Of a stretch of 25,234 nucleotides of DNA, positions 15,703 to 23,141 are shown piece after piece. The position numbers and the translations under genes were made by a program. The stretch lies in the IMG/VR virus record IMGVR_UViG_3300042350_000805, positions 1 to 25,234 of that record; one strand, given 5' to 3'. The stretch's first letter is position 1, and the number at the start of each line of letters is the position of its first letter. Source of the stretch: a virus. The notes under the pieces are model-generated. The model saw only the letters and a list, made by a program, of their open reading frames with translations. It was not told the origin of the DNA and made no database searches.

Positions 15703-16998
15703 TCATTCATCAAACATACTACCAAGGTCTTCGACAGCTGCCCCGTCAAAACCCGCTAGGTAGTCGTTTACACCCGCAGCAATGAGGCCCCTACGGAATT
15801 TAGCGGCTGCCTTCGGATTTGTCTTTTGAGCTTGCTGGTAAGTTTGGTTACCAAGTTCTGGTATTTTAGTTTGACCTTCACGACCGGCAAGTGCTGTATC
15901 AATTTGCTTGGACACTGCGGCAGAGACCTGCATGTTAATCCGCTGATTTTTAAGTTTTTCAGCGCCTAGATAACCTTTCTTACTTTGATCCGCAGCGTAG
16001 CGAGAAGCCCCCGCCGTGATATTTGTCCGCTGCAATGCACCGGCTTGTTCGAGTGCCGCAGCCTCTTTCGCCGCCTTACGCTCAACAAAGCCTTTTGCAA
16101 TCTCACCCGCTTGGCCTCGGCCCTTCATACCTTCAAGTACAAACGCGCGCTGTTCGGCGTTGGTCATACCTTCATCGGCAGCCAACTGCTTAAGCGCGTC
16201 CCGCACCTCGGCGCGCCGTTCCTTGACGCTCTCCTGATAACCGGGGAGAGTTTGACCGGCGGCCTCACCCGCTGCCGATAGTAGGGGGCCCCGAGTGCTT
16301 GCCAGCTTGGCACCGAACGACATAAGGAAAGAATTTAAATCCTGTTTGCCGCGCTTCTTTTGACCTTCCTCGGACAGAAGGTCTTTGTAGGCTTGGTTAG
16401 CGCGCTCCGCATACTCTCGCTTTGGCTGATACGCCGCGTTGATGTCCCGCATAAAGTTTTGCGGGTCGCGGTAGTAAGCCATGTTTTCACGTAGAATTCG
16501 CTCTTCGTCTACCTCATCTCCTTGAGCAAAAGCCACGATACCACCGTCGGCATACTCGCCATCCATGGGCTCATCGAACATGGTTTCCGGGATAGGAAGC
16601 ATAGCCAAGCCGCCGTCAGCCATACCCATAGGCGGAGCACCCATAGGCATATCACCCATAGGCGGAGCAGGAGGAGCACCCATCGGGGGAGCGCCCATCG
16701 GAGGAGCCATACCCGGTGCCATGGGGGGCGGGGCTGGTGGGGTCATACCTAGCCCTCCGGGGGGAACAGCACCCGGAGCTTGGGGAGCGCCCCCCATGAC
16801 CTGTTGAGCAACCGAAAGTTGCGGAGCCATCTCCTGCACCTGCGCGGAGCGCATACGGTCGATGAACATGCCGGCAAGAACGCCAGCCGTGGGGTCAACT
16901 ACGCCCATCTGCATGGCTTGCGCAATCTTCTGCTTGTTGCCGCCGTAGTCCTTGGCGATATCCTCGGGGGACTGGATGCGGTACGGTTTCGTTTCCAC
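15703..16998 (-). CDS. Putative ejection-type virion protein with Pro/Met/Gly-rich repeat
   Basis: This 431-aa protein starts at GTG (16998), 8 nt after GGAGG, immediately downstream of the 424-aa gene. The N-terminal helical part (about 1-70) contains Q-S-P-E-D-I-A-K-D-Y-G. Residues about 85-125 are a low-complexity stretch of APPMG units. It then has M-A-D-G-G-L-A and Y-A-D-G-G-I-V motifs near 126-155, like those at the ends of tape-measure and injected phage proteins. The rest is helical and Ala/Lys/Glu/Gln-rich. It lies between two probable injected proteins, so a role in the internal core or ejectosome (T7 gp14/gp15 position by analogy) is reasonable. No enzymatic motif is seen. Confidence 0.6.
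   Translation of the reverse strand: METKPYRIQSPEDIAKDYGGNKQKIAQAMQMGVVDPTAGVLAGMFIDRMRSAQVQEMAPQLSVAQQVMGGAPQAPGAVPPGGLGMTPPAPPPMAPGMAPPMGAPPMGAPPAPPMGDMPMGAPPMGMADGGLAMLPIPETMFDEPMDGEYADGGIVAFAQGDEVDEERILRENMAYYRDPQNFMRDINAAYQPKREYAERANQAYKDLLSEEGQKKRGKQDLNSFLMSFGAKLASTRGPLLSAAGEAAGQTLPGYQESVKERRAEVRDALKQLAADEGMTNAEQRAFVLEGMKGRGQAGEIAKGFVERKAAKEAAALEQAGALQRTNITAGASRYAADQSKKGYLGAEKLKNQRINMQVSAAVSKQIDTALAGREGQTKIPELGNQTYQQAQKTNPKAAAKFRRGLIAAGVNDYLAGFDGAAVEDLGSMFDE
16621..16740 (-). repeat. APPMG-coding tandem repeat
   Basis: The stretch repeats a unit of about 15-30 bp encoding Ala-Pro-Pro-Met-Gly. The 16-bp sequence at 16624-16639 recurs exactly at 16654-16669, a spacing of 30 bp (10 codons). 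The array keeps the reading frame of the 431-aa virion gene. Slippage could change copy number in-frame. Confidence 0.8.
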
Positions 16999-17001
16999 GA
17001 C

Positions 17002-18276
17002 TTAGCCTCCCCTGAACGTATTGTACGCGCCAAGCCCGGCGAGACCGGCACCAAGAGCCTGTGAAGCAAACGACGGCGGCGTTGCGTATGCCGTTTGAGT
17101 CGAATTAAGCTGCATCGGCAAACCGCGCAGGAGGCTGCTGAACTGCCCAAGCTGCTCCATCGGGAAATCGCGCTGACGCAGGAAGTCACCGTACATCTGG
17201 TCGAGGTATTGTTGCTCCAGAGCACGGACTTCGCCTGCCGCCCCTGCCTGCGCCTGAAGACGCTGGAGATCAGCCTGCTGCTGGTACTGACCGAGGTTAC
17301 CCAGTGTCTGACCCATCTGGCCAGCCTGCGCGAGACCAGCCAGCCCCTGCTGCGAACCAAACTGACGAGACTGTTCTCCCAGACGCTGCGCTTCAAGATT
17401 AGATTGCTGGTTAGCCAGCGCAGCGCGCATCGACTGTTCAGCGTTTAGACCTTGGGTCTGAAGCTGCGCAGCGAGGTTTTGCACGTTCGACTGCTGTGCA
17501 GACGTAAGGTTAGCCAGCGCCGCCTGAAGGCCCGTTTGAGTGCCCAGCTGCTGCTGTTGAAGAGCGGCTCCCAAGTTCTGCTGCCCAGCGGTCATGCCCG
17601 CGCCACGGTCGCGCTCAAACTGGCTCTGCGCGTTCTCAAACGCCGACTGCAAACCACGGGATTCGATATCACCTAGCTGCTGGCCGAGATTACGTTCGCG
17701 CTCAATACCCGCCAGCAACTGGCGACTACCACCATAGGTGCCCTGACGAGCCGCACCAAGGTCCTGAGCTACCTGTCCCTTTTGCGCATCTCGGATAGCT
17801 TCGCGCTTCTGCACATCCAGCACGTTGCGGATGTACGGTGACATATACTCTTGAGCTTGCGCCTGCCCAAACCGCTCTGGAGCAGCCATCCGGAACTGTT
17901 CGAGAGGCCCAGACCCGAAGGAAGTCTGCGCAGCGCGCATAGATGGCGCGTTGACCTGTCCCGCCGTAATCTGTTGTGCGTTGAACTGACCCGGCGCGTA
18001 ATCACTGGCAAGCAGCGACCCTTGGCCAGCGGCAGCGGCAAGACCCGACCCCATCGCAAACTGGTTGGGAGCACCCAAGCCAAGGACGTTCTGCTGGACT
18101 TGTTCCTGCGCCGGAGTGAAGCCAGCAATACGCTCATAAGGGTAAGGCGTATATTCTTGATTTAGCTGCCCTTGCCCGCGACCCAGTAGGTTCTCGAAAT
18201 ACGGCTTTGCGTAGTCCGGCAGATTGGTCTGCGTGACTTTCTGCTCGGTCTGTGTGGGTTGACTAGGACTGGGCAT
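17002..18276 (-). CDS. Gln-rich helical virion protein, probably ejected with DNA
   Basis: This 424-aa protein has a short Ser/Pro/Thr/Gln-rich N-terminus and then Q-T-N-L-P-D-Y-A-K-P-Y-F-E. Residues about 144-180 (YMSPYIRNVLDVQKREA, then QGTYGGSRQ) are a block I recognise from structural proteins of environmental podoviruses. The second half is a long Gln/Ala/Leu-rich helix region, probably coiled coil, ending in a small Gly/Ala-rich hydrophobic tail. Length, composition and place in the operon fit an internal core or ejection protein. An AAGGG site lies before the ATG (18276). No catalytic motif is seen. Confidence 0.6.
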   Translation of the reverse strand: MPSPSQPTQTEQKVTQTNLPDYAKPYFENLLGRGQGQLNQEYTPYPYERIAGFTPAQEQVQQNVLGLGAPNQFAMGSGLAAAAGQGSLLASDYAPGQFNAQQITAGQVNAPSMRAAQTSFGSGPLEQFRMAAPERFGQAQAQEYMSPYIRNVLDVQKREAIRDAQKGQVAQDLGAARQGTYGGSRQLLAGIERERNLGQQLGDIESRGLQSAFENAQSQFERDRGAGMTAGQQNLGAALQQQQLGTQTGLQAALANLTSAQQSNVQNLAAQLQTQGLNAEQSMRAALANQQSNLEAQRLGEQSRQFGSQQGLAGLAQAGQMGQTLGNLGQYQQQADLQRLQAQAGAAGEVRALEQQYLDQMYGDFLRQRDFPMEQLGQFSSLLRGLPMQLNSTQTAYATPPSFASQALGAGLAGLGAYNTFRGG

Positions 18277-18282
18277 TACCGG

Positions 18283-18714
18283 TTACCCTTCTTCATTCAA
18301 TGGTAGTTCAAACGCCTGCCACAGCACTTTTGCACTTTCAGGAGCAAAGAAGCGGGCCCAACCCATACGCCCACTCCCCTCAATACCGGTGCAGTCGTTG
18401 TCTACAGCCCAGCTACGCATGGTTTTAAGCATAGGTTTTTTCCACCGTTGGCCATCTTCACCTGCGCATAGCACGAGATGCAGATACTTGCTGCGAGGAT
18501 AGAGAGAAAACCCAGTTACAACCACACCGAGAATGTCCGAGCCTTCAAAAGCAATCCACATGGTATGGGTGCCGCTAACCACGAAGTCGAGAATGTCTTC
18601 CGGCTCGTAGCGCCCACGTGAGTATTCTACAGCTTCACTAACATACGCCCGCACCGCAGGCCACACCTCTAATGCGTGTTCAGGCGGGACTGCGGAGACA
18701 AGGACGTCACTCAC
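18283..18714 (-). CDS. GNAT-fold acetyltransferase-like phage protein
   Basis: This 143-aa protein starts at GTG 18714, overlapping the stop of the preceding gene (GTGA), so it is translationally coupled. The centre has a beta-strand pair typical of GNAT proteins (MWIAFEGSDILGVVVTGF), then a charged G-E-D-G loop in the acetyl-CoA position. Near the end is I-E-G-S-G-R-M-G-W-A-R, a pattern shared by small phage proteins in virion operons. The classical R/Q-x-x-G-x-G/A motif is not clear, so it may lack acetyltransferase activity. It could modify a virion or host protein or be a structural remnant. Confidence 0.55.
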   Translation of the reverse strand: MSDVLVSAVPPEHALEVWPAVRAYVSEAVEYSRGRYEPEDILDFVVSGTHTMWIAFEGSDILGVVVTGFSLYPRSKYLHLVLCAGEDGQRWKKPMLKTMRSWAVDNDCTGIEGSGRMGWARFFAPESAKVLWQAFELPLNEEG

Positions 18715-20813
18715 GCCAACCCCCCGATACCCTTGGCTACCTTGGTGTCTTGGCCACGGCCAGCTTTCTTGCGAGCCTTGTGGGCTCTATCCATAAGAGC
18801 GTAGAGCTTCTTGGTGCCCTTGCTATGGTTACCGCCGCCGACACGAGCAACAGCTTCCGGAGAGAAGATCACCTCGTCGCGCGCCACACGGGCTTCTTGA
18901 CGACCACCGATACGAGCGCGGACAGAATCACTAACACCATCCCCACCGCCACGAACAGGGCGACCGCCCATAGCAGCAAGACGCTCGATGCCAGCATTGC
19001 TGCTGCCGTTACCCATTTCCGAAACCGTGCGCGCATCGACGACAAAGGAGCCATCCTTCATATTTACGTCGCCGCCACGGGCGAAGGAGTTAGAATCTTC
19101 GCGGAGGATCATTGCTGGGTCATAGCTACCGGTGAAACCGCCACCGCCGCCACCAGAAATAGTACGGATGATGTCGTTGATATCCATCGGCGCAGGTCCG
19201 CCAACCGGTGAGTTCGGAGCAAGCGAAGAGGACTTTGCAAAACCAAAGTCTGCCTCACTACGAGGGCCGGCAGCGCCACCACGGATATTGGCCCGGATGC
19301 GCTCAGACGGAGAGCCGCCCGGATAGGTGCGCGAAGCCGTGATGGGACCGGGCGATGTCTGGAAGTAAGAGATAAGCTCAGGCAGCGCCGCAGCAGCTCG
19401 CGCACCGATACCCATGGGAGCCTGACCAGTTTGACCAGTCTGACCCGGAGGCGGGGGAGGAGCAATCATAGGAGGCGGACCCTGCGGGCGCGGAGCAGTC
19501 GGAGGCGGAGCAGTCGGAGCCGGCGCAGAAGTATCGGCAGTGGGAGCAGGGGCTGTGTAAGGTACCCACTTACCGAGATCGTTGACGATATACTCGACGC
19601 CGCCGAGGTTAGAACGCCCGCCTATCAGGCTCGAAAGGTTGCTGGCCTGAAGCTGAGACTGAACACCGGTAGCCGGGTCTGTGTAACCGGTCGAGATTAA
19701 CTGTTCATGGGTCAACGGACGCGACGACGCCTGACCGCCTTCAGCGTACCCAGTGGGGATTCGCCCTTCACGGGTCAAGAAGCCGGGGTACGGGTTCACT
19801 TGGTCGAAGAAGACAACCTCACCACCGGGACCTGACTCACGCGGCCTAAACCTACGCGGCTGAGACAGATACGGCCCTTCGTAGTTTGACTCTTCTTCCT
19901 CCAGCGGGAGCATGGTGGGCTGCATGGCGTCACTAAGCCCGCCATAAAGACCCAGACCAGCAGCGTAGGGAGCGGCTTTGGCGGGGAGCCCAGTCATTGT
20001 ACCACGGGCAGCTTGACCAAATTGCTGGCCGAACCCAGCAAGGCCCGTCTTGGCTGCTGGAGCTGTGACACCAAGACCACCGGCGGCGGGAGCGGCTTGA
20101 GAAGCGAGTTGCTCAGCGAGCATATCGCCCGGAATGGGTAGAGATGTGGCTTGAGAAGCAAGTTGTTCAGCGAGCATATCACCCGGCAGGAGGTTAGACG
20201 CCGCCTGCGTCTTTGCCTCTAGCGCCCTCATAGCAATTTCGTCGCCCGGTAGGATATTAGCCGCAGCAGTTTTTGCCGTAGCAGCACCTGATGGAGCCGC
20301 TGCCGCAGCGGCACTCTTCCCTGCCAGTGCCCCGCCAAGTGAAGCGCCACCAAACGCGCCGAGACCGGCCATAAGACCTTTGTTAATATCGCCGGTAAGC
20401 GCGGTCTGACCTGCGCCCACTAGGAGACCAGCAGTAGCGGCTTTGCCGCCCAGAGTAGCGACAAGGCCCGAGCCCGGAAGGGCGAAGTTCAAACCCACAC
20501 CCAGCAGCACCGGAAGGAGTTTCTTGAGGATGTTAGCTTCCGGCAGGCCAGTGTCGGGGTTGATGGAGAGCGAACCGCCCATAGCCATGGCAAGACTTTG
20601 GAGACCGCCGACTTCGTCGGGAGTCATGTGCACCAGCATGGAGTCGCCGTTGCGACCCCGACCCTGAAGCTCCTGCGCCATGGGGTTCATGCGGTTGTTA
20701 AGGCCAGAAAGAGACGGCAAGCCGCCAGCACCGGGGACCGGGTTGTTATTGTACGTGCCCCCTGCGGGGGTGTACGGCGTGGGGCTAGATTGCTGAACGT
20801 CCAAAACCTGCAT
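18711..20813 (-). CDS. Large Gly/Ala/Pro-rich virion protein, possible ejection or tail component
   Basis: This 700-aa protein is composed of distinct blocks. About residues 60-90 include MTPDEVGGLQSLAMAMGG. Residues about 95-175 are Gly/Ala/Leu-rich and hydrophobic, fit for membrane insertion. Residues 189-240 carry three PGDxxAxxL repeats. About 418-456 is a Pro-rich linker, and Gly-rich stretches follow. The C-terminal 120 residues have F-A-R-G-G-D-V, D-G-S-F-V-V-D-A-R-T, R-D-E-V-I-F-S-P-E-A-V-A-R and a basic K-A-R-K-K-A tail, a block I know from phage structural proteins of unknown role. The AAGGATC site before ATG 20813 is good. It is encoded before the other probable injected proteins. 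A tape-measure role is less likely because long coiled coils are missing. Confidence 0.6.
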   Translation of the reverse strand: MQVLDVQQSSPTPYTPAGGTYNNNPVPGAGGLPSLSGLNNRMNPMAQELQGRGRNGDSMLVHMTPDEVGGLQSLAMAMGGSLSINPDTGLPEANILKKLLPVLLGVGLNFALPGSGLVATLGGKAATAGLLVGAGQTALTGDINKGLMAGLGAFGGASLGGALAGKSAAAAAAPSGAATAKTAAANILPGDEIAMRALEAKTQAASNLLPGDMLAEQLASQATSLPIPGDMLAEQLASQAAPAAGGLGVTAPAAKTGLAGFGQQFGQAARGTMTGLPAKAAPYAAGLGLYGGLSDAMQPTMLPLEEEESNYEGPYLSQPRRFRPRESGPGGEVVFFDQVNPYPGFLTREGRIPTGYAEGGQASSRPLTHEQLISTGYTDPATGVQSQLQASNLSSLIGGRSNLGGVEYIVNDLGKWVPYTAPAPTADTSAPAPTAPPPTAPRPQGPPPMIAPPPPPGQTGQTGQAPMGIGARAAAALPELISYFQTSPGPITASRTYPGGSPSERIRANIRGGAAGPRSEADFGFAKSSSLAPNSPVGGPAPMDINDIIRTISGGGGGGFTGSYDPAMILREDSNSFARGGDVNMKDGSFVVDARTVSEMGNGSSNAGIERLAAMGGRPVRGGGDGVSDSVRARIGGRQEARVARDEVIFSPEAVARVGGGNHSKGTKKLYALMDRAHKARKKAGRGQDTKVAKGIGGLA
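20094..20249 (-). repeat. In-frame PGDMLAEQLASQA repeat
   Basis: Two 39-bp copies (20094-20132 and 20148-20186) differ at 3 positions and lie 54 bp apart. Both encode PGDMLAEQLASQA, at residues 228-240 and 210-222 of the 700-aa protein. A third, diverged copy (PGDEIAMRALEAK, residues 189-201) lies just before them in the protein. They are probably a duplicated amphipathic helix. Confidence 0.85.
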
Positions 20814-20840
20814 AATCTGATCCTTGAGCGCTATCTCGTA

Positions 20841-20848
20841 CTTACACT
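20841..20848. promoter_or_regulatory. Intergenic octamer CTTACACT (candidate operator/promoter element)
   Basis: In the 60-bp gap between the 105-aa and 700-aa virion genes, the minus strand reads AGTGTAAG, the same orientation relative to the downstream gene as at 4006-4013. A weak -35-like TTGGAC lies upstream on the minus strand, but no good -10 box follows. It may be an internal regulatory site of the structural operon. Confidence 0.35.
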
Positions 20849-20873
20849 GACGCTACCGATTTGTCCAAAGTTT

Positions 20874-21191
20874 CTAGGTTGACGTTATCGTTTGCCAGTT
20901 TGTGCCGTTGTAGACGGACAGCTTACCTAACGTAGTGTCAAAAACTACCCAGCCAGCCTGCGGCGTTAGGGCGTTCTTCTGGGTTGTAGTCACTTGCCGT
21001 GCAGCGAAGATACCATCAAGGGTACCGCCATAAAAATTATCAGCCCGGTAGGACTCCGCTTGGTTAGGGGCGAGCGAATCCAACTGGGAGAAGTAAGTCT
21101 CCAGCACGCGGATAAGCTGTCGTATATAGTGGGGGTCGTACTCCGGAGGTGGGTTGGGCAGCGGAGCCGCACGGAACTTAGTTAGAGCCAT
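20874..21191 (-). CDS. Small tail-fibre-associated structural protein
   Basis: This 105-aa protein starts at ATG 21191, overlapping the stop of the upstream gene (TAATG). The first half contains L-P-N-P-P-P-E-Y-D and a helix with R-V-L-E-T-Y-F-S-Q-L-D. The end, with G-W-V-V-F-D-T-T-L-G-K-L and YNGTNWQTI, is a small beta unit seen at the ends of many phage fibre and collar proteins. Translational coupling to the 646-aa gp10-like protein suggests a complex in the tail tip or fibre base. The exact role is unknown. Confidence 0.65.
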   Translation of the reverse strand: MALTKFRAAPLPNPPPEYDPHYIRQLIRVLETYFSQLDSLAPNQAESYRADNFYGGTLDGIFAARQVTTTQKNALTPQAGWVVFDTTLGKLSVYNGTNWQTITST

Positions 21192-23131
21192 TAACGCCGA
21201 CCATCTTCGCGCATATCAAGACGCGGCGCACCAAGCTGCCACTGAACCCCAAGCTGGTCGGATATGACTTTAAGCGCCATCTGCCTTGCACGTGCCCGAA
21301 CAAAGACCTGCTCGGTGTACGTATCGACCGTGGTCCGCATTACCAGCTTAGCATCGCTGGGGTTGTTTGAGAGGCTGGAGCCGGGGAAGTTACGCGTCCG
21401 CACTTCCAAAGTCACCTCTGGGGTGTTGGCCGTAGAGTCATCAAAGTTCACGTCGGGCAGCATACGGCGGGTCAGCATAAACTGGTCGCCTTCGCCAAGG
21501 TCAAAGTCAGAAGACTCGATATAAGCCGACAAGGCAGCGCCATCATCGTCGAGACCGTTCTCATGGCTGTACAGATATCCGTTGCCTACCGTCACGTCGC
21601 CAAGGTTGTTTACGGCCACGGGAGTGTTTGCTGCCTGCGGGTAGCGGCGTAGGGCTGTGTCCAGCCATGCTGTGCGGTCGATGCTCCCGTAGTACCAGAG
21701 CCTATCAAGGTGATTGTACACGACATAAGCGTTATTCACTTCGGAGTCGGCGGTCGGGTAGAACCACCAGACCTCGTTCCATTGCTCGTTTGTACCGGAG
21801 ATAATCTGTTCCGCCTGCGCGAAGTTGAGGTTCTGGAAGACGTGGTTGCGCAGGGTGCAGGGCAGCGTCTCGACGCGACCGGTGTAGGCGTAGAACTTGT
21901 CCTGACCCATCCAGTAGGTGATGTTAGACGCCGTTGCCACGGCACGGGGCGAGGCAATCGAGATGTTGTCTGCGTACTCTTGCAGACCGAACACGTCAGT
22001 CGTGCCAAGGAACTGGAGGGTGTAGAGGTGGCTATCCGTCCAAACGAGGATTTCCTGCCGAGTAGGTAGTGCGCGAACGATGCGCGAACCGCGCGAGATA
22101 CGCAGGTCACCAGCGGTATTAGTAGCGGTAGGGGTCCAGTTACCCGGCGCATCCTGCGAAGCCCAACGGATAAGCATGGGGTCGAAGTCGTTCGCATTTG
22201 TGCTACCAAAGGGCACTGCGCCAAAGGCGATGAGATGCTTATCCTGCTGTGAGACCAGCAGTTGCATAACTTTGACCGGCACGTCATTGGCAACGTAACT
22301 ATTGGCAGTGGCGTACGCCTGAAGCGTAATAGCCCGCGTGCTCAGAGCCGCGCCCGGATCAACGGTAGACCCACGCTGCCAGATGTATGGCGCGCCGTTG
22401 CGGATGTTAGCTACAAGGTCGTTGTCGAAGTTGTCCATCCACCAGTCACGCTGGGGCTGCGACACCGGGCTTGTAGAGCCAAGACCCCAACCAGAACGGC
22501 CCCACGTGCCAGTGCCCCAGCCGTAGCCGTTGAGCGGAACTGGATTGCCGGTGTCGATCTCAAAGCTGATGCTGATAGCCGTACCGCCGCCCCCAGCGGA
22601 GTTGGACGTGACCGGACCCGTGATGGGGAAAGTGAACGTCGATGAACTCAGCACAGTGACTTTATGATTGCCGTTGATCTGGCTAGCAGCCACGCCACCA
22701 ACAGGACCCACGACGCCGGAGATGGTTACATAGTTGCCGGTCTGCGTTCCGTGCCCGGCGGGAATAACTACCGTTATCGTCGTAGGTGCAGTGGTGCTCG
22801 TCTGGATGCAGTTGTCCGTGCTGGGCGTCGTCAGCGTTGGGCTGACCGAGCGGAGCGGCGTGATGTCGTAATAGTTACCACCGGCCTCGATGTAGAGCTT
22901 GGCGTTCGTCCCCAGTGACAGCAGGTTATCCGAGAACGTGGTAACCCAGTTCCACATATTGCGGCACACGCCAGCAAACGGTGTCGGCGTAGATTTGACC
23001 CAGCCTCCAATCTTTTCCGGGTACCCGGAGCGGAACCGGATTTTGTCACAAGCAAACCAACCACCCTCGTTGGAGTAGTTGGTCTGGTCGCGGTTTACAC
23101 CGGGCCGGAATTGAAGTTTGGATAGGGGCAT
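21191..23131 (-). CDS. Tail/DNA-stabilisation structural protein, P22 gp10-like
   Basis: This 646-aa protein has an N-terminal block L-Q-F-R-P-G-V-N-R-D-Q-T-N-Y, then GGWFACDKIRFRSGYPEKIG. This is the hallmark of a widespread family of phage tail/stabilisation proteins that includes the P22 gp10 type. Repeated W/Y-rich beta segments (for example W-T-D-S-H-L-Y-T-L and D-R-L-W-Y-Y-G-S) suggest a beta-propeller, as in podovirus nozzle proteins. Residues about 100-180 look like an inserted Thr/Ser/Gly-rich beta domain (G-N-H-K-V-T-V). It would seal the portal and join the tail. The ribosome site is weak but present (AAGG). Order in the operon, between fibre and small fibre-associated proteins, agrees. 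Confidence 0.68.
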   Translation of the reverse strand: MPLSKLQFRPGVNRDQTNYSNEGGWFACDKIRFRSGYPEKIGGWVKSTPTPFAGVCRNMWNWVTTFSDNLLSLGTNAKLYIEAGGNYYDITPLRSVSPTLTTPSTDNCIQTSTTAPTTITVVIPAGHGTQTGNYVTISGVVGPVGGVAASQINGNHKVTVLSSSTFTFPITGPVTSNSAGGGGTAISISFEIDTGNPVPLNGYGWGTGTWGRSGWGLGSTSPVSQPQRDWWMDNFDNDLVANIRNGAPYIWQRGSTVDPGAALSTRAITLQAYATANSYVANDVPVKVMQLLVSQQDKHLIAFGAVPFGSTNANDFDPMLIRWASQDAPGNWTPTATNTAGDLRISRGSRIVRALPTRQEILVWTDSHLYTLQFLGTTDVFGLQEYADNISIASPRAVATASNITYWMGQDKFYAYTGRVETLPCTLRNHVFQNLNFAQAEQIISGTNEQWNEVWWFYPTADSEVNNAYVVYNHLDRLWYYGSIDRTAWLDTALRRYPQAANTPVAVNNLGDVTVGNGYLYSHENGLDDDGAALSAYIESSDFDLGEGDQFMLTRRMLPDVNFDDSTANTPEVTLEVRTRNFPGSSLSNNPSDAKLVMRTTVDTYTEQVFVRARARQMALKVISDQLGVQWQLGAPRLDMREDGRR

Positions 23132-23141
23132 TAAGCTTACC

